A stretch of DNA of 64,000 nt. Origin: Heterocephalus glaber. Lineage: Eukaryota; Chordata; Mammalia; Rodentia; Bathyergidae. The DNA is taken from NCBI RefSeq assembly GCF_000247695.1, contig NW_004624730.1, forward strand, positions 34,104,582 to 34,168,581, given 5' to 3'. Shown in pieces: positions 61,203 through 64,000 of the stretch. The notes under the pieces were generated by a model. It ran no database searches, was not told the DNA's origin, and worked only from the letters and a program-made list of their open reading frames with translations. Made by a program: the position numbers and the translations under genes. How positions within the stretch are numbered: the stretch's first letter is position 1; each line of letters begins with the position of its first letter.

Positions 61203-61308
61203 GCTGGGCGTAGTAGTGCACATCTGTAATCCCAGCACTCAGGAGCCTGAGGCAAGAGAATTGTTGTGAGTTAAAGTGCAGCCTGGACTAAATAGTGAGA
61301 CCCTGACT
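61203..61308 (+). mobile_element. B1-type SINE
   Basis: 'gctgggcgtagtagtgcaca' to 'gtgagaccctgactcaagaa'. Its tail leads directly into the long GAAA tract. 'cagagtca' on both sides of the whole unit is the target duplication. Confidence 0.94.
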
Positions 61309-61320
61309 CAAGAAAAAAAA

Positions 61321-61400
<80 letters not shown>

Positions 61401-61461
61401 CGGAAGGAAGGAAGGAAGGAAGGAAGGAAGGAAGGAAGGAAGGAAGGAAAGAAAGAGAGAG
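61309..61461. repeat. Long (GAAA)n-(GGAA)n polypurine tract
   Basis: About 150 bases of pure A/G apart from one C near 61401. GAAA units come first and switch to GGAA units. It grew from the B1 tail. Confidence 0.98.
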
Positions 61462-61504
61462 AAGGCCAGAGTCACTCCTGGTGAAAGCTTAAAAGACCCA
61501 TCTA

Positions 61505-61660
61505 GGGGGGCATGTTGGTGCATACCTGTAATCCCAGCACTCAGGATGCTGAGGCAAGAGGACCGCAGCAAGTTCAAGGCCAGCCTGAACTACATAGTTC
61601 AACACCAGCCTGAACTGCATGACGAGACCCTGTCTCAAAAAATAAAATAAAATAAATTAA
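61505..61660 (+). mobile_element. B1-type SINE with the extra segment
   Basis: 'gggggcatgttggtgcatac' to 'gagaccctgtctcaaaaaat', then an (AAAAT)n-like tail. Confidence 0.94.
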
Positions 61661-61850
61661 AAAGCTAGTCTCTGCCTAGCACAGAAGAGCTCCACTCACT
61701 ACTGTACTTCTTTTAACAAAGAAACAGCATTTCATCATCTAAGCTGGAGAAAGCAGGAAAGGTACCCAACATTCTATATAAAAGGGCTACACATAAATAA
61801 GAGTTGCTGCCAACTCTTTGTCACAGTAATATTTCATTATTTTATTGCTG

Positions 61851-62331
61851 TGATGGTTAACTTTATATGTTAATTTGACTGGGCTAAGTGATGCCCAGAT
61901 ATCTGATAAAACATTGTTTCTTGGTGTTTGTATAAGAAATTAGTATCCGAATCATTAGATTGAGTAAAGAACATCCACCTTTGGCAATGCAGGTGAGCAT
62001 TATCCAATTGTTGAGAGCCTGAATAGAACAAAAAGGTGGAGAAAGAGCAAAATTTGTTTTCTCTTTGGAAGCTAGGACATCCATCTTCCCCTATCCTCAA
62101 ACACTGACACTCTGGGCTCTCGGGACTGAGACTCACACCATTGGTTCTCCTGGCTCTCAGAACTCTGGGCTTGCACTGCAGCTACACCACCAGCTTTCCC
62201 AGACCTCTGGCAGAGAACAGACTGCAGGACTTCTAAGGGTGAATAACCACATGAGACAAGTCCTACAACTGACTGATTAATCTATACAGCAGTATCTTAC
62301 TGGTTCTGTTTCACTGGAGAACCCTAATACA
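61851..62331 (+). mobile_element. Solo ERVL-type LTR (MLT2-like)
   Basis: It begins 'tgatggttaactttatatgt' and ends 'gagaaccctaataca' with the TG...CA ends of an LTR. 'gactgggctaagtgatgccc' and 'gcctgaatagaacaaaaagg' are characteristic of MLT2-type ERVL LTRs. No internal retroviral genes are present. Frames of 60-90 codons inside it are incidental. Confidence 0.85.
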
Positions 62332-62353
62332 ATTATGACTATTAAAAAATTCT

Positions 62354-62443
62354 GGGGCCTGGGGATTTAGCTAAGTGGTTCTGCCGCCTGCCTCTAAAGC
62401 GCAAGGACCAGAGTTTGATCCCTGGTACCAAAAAAAAAAAAAA
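62354..62443 (+). mobile_element. tRNA-derived (ID-like) SINE
   Basis: 'gggcctggggatttagctaa' to 'tttgatccctggtaccaaaa'. 'aaaaaattctg' before and 'aaaaaaattctg' after form the target duplication. Confidence 0.95.
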
Positions 62444-63254
62444 GTAAAAAAAATTCTGATTCTGAAAGTTCACAGAAAAACACAACCACATATAAAGAAG
62501 AAAATAAAATTAATCATGCTTTCACAACCCCAGGATAGCTTCTATTAATATTTTGAAACAGTTTTTGTTACTCTCATTTACCTCTTTGTGCATCTATAAT
62601 CAGTGCTATATATAGTTTTGACTACCCTCCCAATAATTCTATTATGAACATTTTTCAATGTCATTAAAAATATCTCTAAAACATTCTTTCCAATGACTAC
62701 AAAATTGTCCTCTAGATTAATGTCTCATAATTTATGTATTTATTTTAATAACACCATTTTCTAAACACAAAATAATTATGTCCATTTATAAAATTAGAGA
62801 CTATAACATATAAATCATCCATAATCTTATCATTGAGATATAACCACTGTGACTATTTTGATATATTTCCTTCTAGTATTTTTATATTATTAGCTATTAT
62901 ATACTTAAAATAATTGAGGTCATATATTACAAGTATTTTCCCATGTCATTTAAAGTGCTTTCAAAATGTAATTTTCAGTGCCTATAAAATATTAAATGAT
63001 ATATGTCTTGTCTCATTCCCTTACTGGTAGGGAGAGAAATTTCCAGACAATAAAGATGAAAACTGTTAAGATGCAGAGGGAAACAGCCAGTCAAAGGCCA
63101 CGCCCCCTACATAAAGAGACTTTCTAGAGTTCAGACCTACTTGCCTTATAAACGCCAGTGGATCCTTCTAAAATCCAGGCCATCAAATTCAAAGGAAGGT
63201 GACTGTTGGAAAAAGAATCCTTCAGTTACTAGTGAGAGAAACTCTTCCCAAATA

Positions 63255-63340
63255 ATGTAGCTCAGTGGTGCAATGTTTGCCTAGCATGTTTGAGGCCTTA
63301 GGTTCAATCCCTAACACTGCAAATAAAACAAAACAAAATA
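63255..63340 (+). mobile_element. Older tRNA-derived SINE of the general rodent ID type
   Basis: 'gtagctcagtggtgcaatgt', then 'ttgcctagcatgtttgaggc' and 'ggttcaatccctaacactgc' plus an A-rich tail. The middle differs from the other tRNA-derived SINEs here and is closer to the classic ID form. Confidence 0.8.
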
Positions 63341-64000
63341 CCAGAAAAAAAATAAATAAAAGGAGGAACAGAGAAAGGAGGAAGAAGGGGAGAAAGAGAA
63401 ATGTAATAGCTGAAGAAAATAAGAGGAAGTGGCATCACTGCTGAATCCAGAGGCTAGAGCTATATCATTAGCTCTCTCTCTTGGGGTGTGTCTCATTTCT
63501 CTTCATCTGTGTTTTTATCCTTCTCTCTCAAATGGAAAACACAAATATTTTCCTGAAGGGCAGCTGTTCACATGACTCCCTAGCTTATGTCATCTTTATA
63601 GCTGTTAATCTCAGGGGAGAAGATAATATCTTTCCTGGTGGCTGCTGAAGAAAGTGAGGACTCTGGTCACCCAAGAGGAACCAATCGCTGTGTTCCAGGG
63701 AGACAGATGGTTTGATAGGTAAACTGGTGTCTGGGAGACCATACCTAGTACGCGGCAGAAAGATCAGCTCTACTAAGTTGCATGGCGGGAGTGGGGTTCT
63801 TCAAACAAGGAGGAAATGGCAGCAAAGTCGCATTCAAATAGGCAAGAGGTCAATGGTTACCACAGGCAGCAGAACCCTAAGAAGGGAAAGGGGAGCAAGC
63901 CATGAATGACCCCAGGGCACAAGTGACCAGGTGCTTTCCCACGTGCTCAGAAGTGAGGAGCAGCAGGGGTATCCCTCAGTGAGGACAGGCCCTGTGCACA

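Larger units (their letters stand above)
53408..64000. other. Intergenic DNA upstream of SSR3
   Basis: No exon recognised. Repeats listed separately account for perhaps a third of the span. Long AT-rich segments such as 53800-54770, 55300-56090, 57960-59160 and 62450-63250 look unique or too diverged to name. In human the next gene on this side is TIPARP, which I do not see. Confidence 0.75.

Noticed and set aside
61276..61650. 124-codon frame rich in Lys-Glu-Arg
   Set aside because: Translation of the GAAA/GGAA microsatellite between two B1 elements.

Overview
This is ordinary mammalian genomic DNA, and the repeats place it in a rodent. It contains many B1-type (7SL-derived) SINEs, most with the extra 'ttcaaggccagcctg' segment. 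It also contains about 25 short tRNA-derived SINEs of an ID-like family with a diagnostic 'cagtggttctgccgcctgcctcgcaagcgcaaggtcc' body pattern. That SINE pattern is not the mouse/rat ID consensus, so a non-murid rodent is likely. A castorimorph such as beaver is my best guess, but this is not proven.

Only two protein-coding genes can be supported, and they converge tail to tail. (1) The 3' part of KCNAB1 (voltage-gated K+ channel beta-1 subunit) lies on the plus strand from the left edge to about 36.7 kb. Its last six coding exons, probably exons 9-14, start at 16017, 16753, 17954, 24766, 29889 and 34924, with the stop at 35011-35013. Together they encode the last 200 residues without a frameshift or internal stop. 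Bases 1-16016 are the upstream intron. (2) All of SSR3 (TRAP-gamma, a subunit of the translocon-associated protein complex) lies on the minus strand. Its five coding exons run from the ATG at 53152 to the stop at 40398 and encode 185 residues. The promoter is a CpG island, and the 3' UTR probably ends near 38.2 kb. About 1.5 kb separates the predicted 3' ends. KCNAB1 next to and convergent with SSR3 matches the human 3q25.31 arrangement.

From about 53.4 kb to 64 kb is intergenic DNA upstream of SSR3, filled with SINEs, MIR relics, an ERVL-type solo LTR and long microsatellites. No exon, CRISPR array, operon or functional RNA gene is supported there.

The two genes do not share a pathway. KCNAB1 makes a cytoplasmic aldo-keto-reductase-fold subunit that docks on Kv1 channels. 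SSR3 makes an ER membrane protein that acts next to the Sec61 channel. They are neighbours only by position.

I found no previously undescribed system. The most useful observations are: a GC-AG intron in KCNAB1; two arrays of GC-rich tandem repeats at the left edge (47-bp/90-bp and 70-bp periods); a duplicated L1 3' end; an L1 fragment with a 5' inversion; a sense-orientation SINE inside the probable SSR3 3' UTR; an inverted SINE pair that could form a hairpin in KCNAB1 pre-mRNA; and a compact SSR3 promoter with CCAAT, ETS and E-box motifs.
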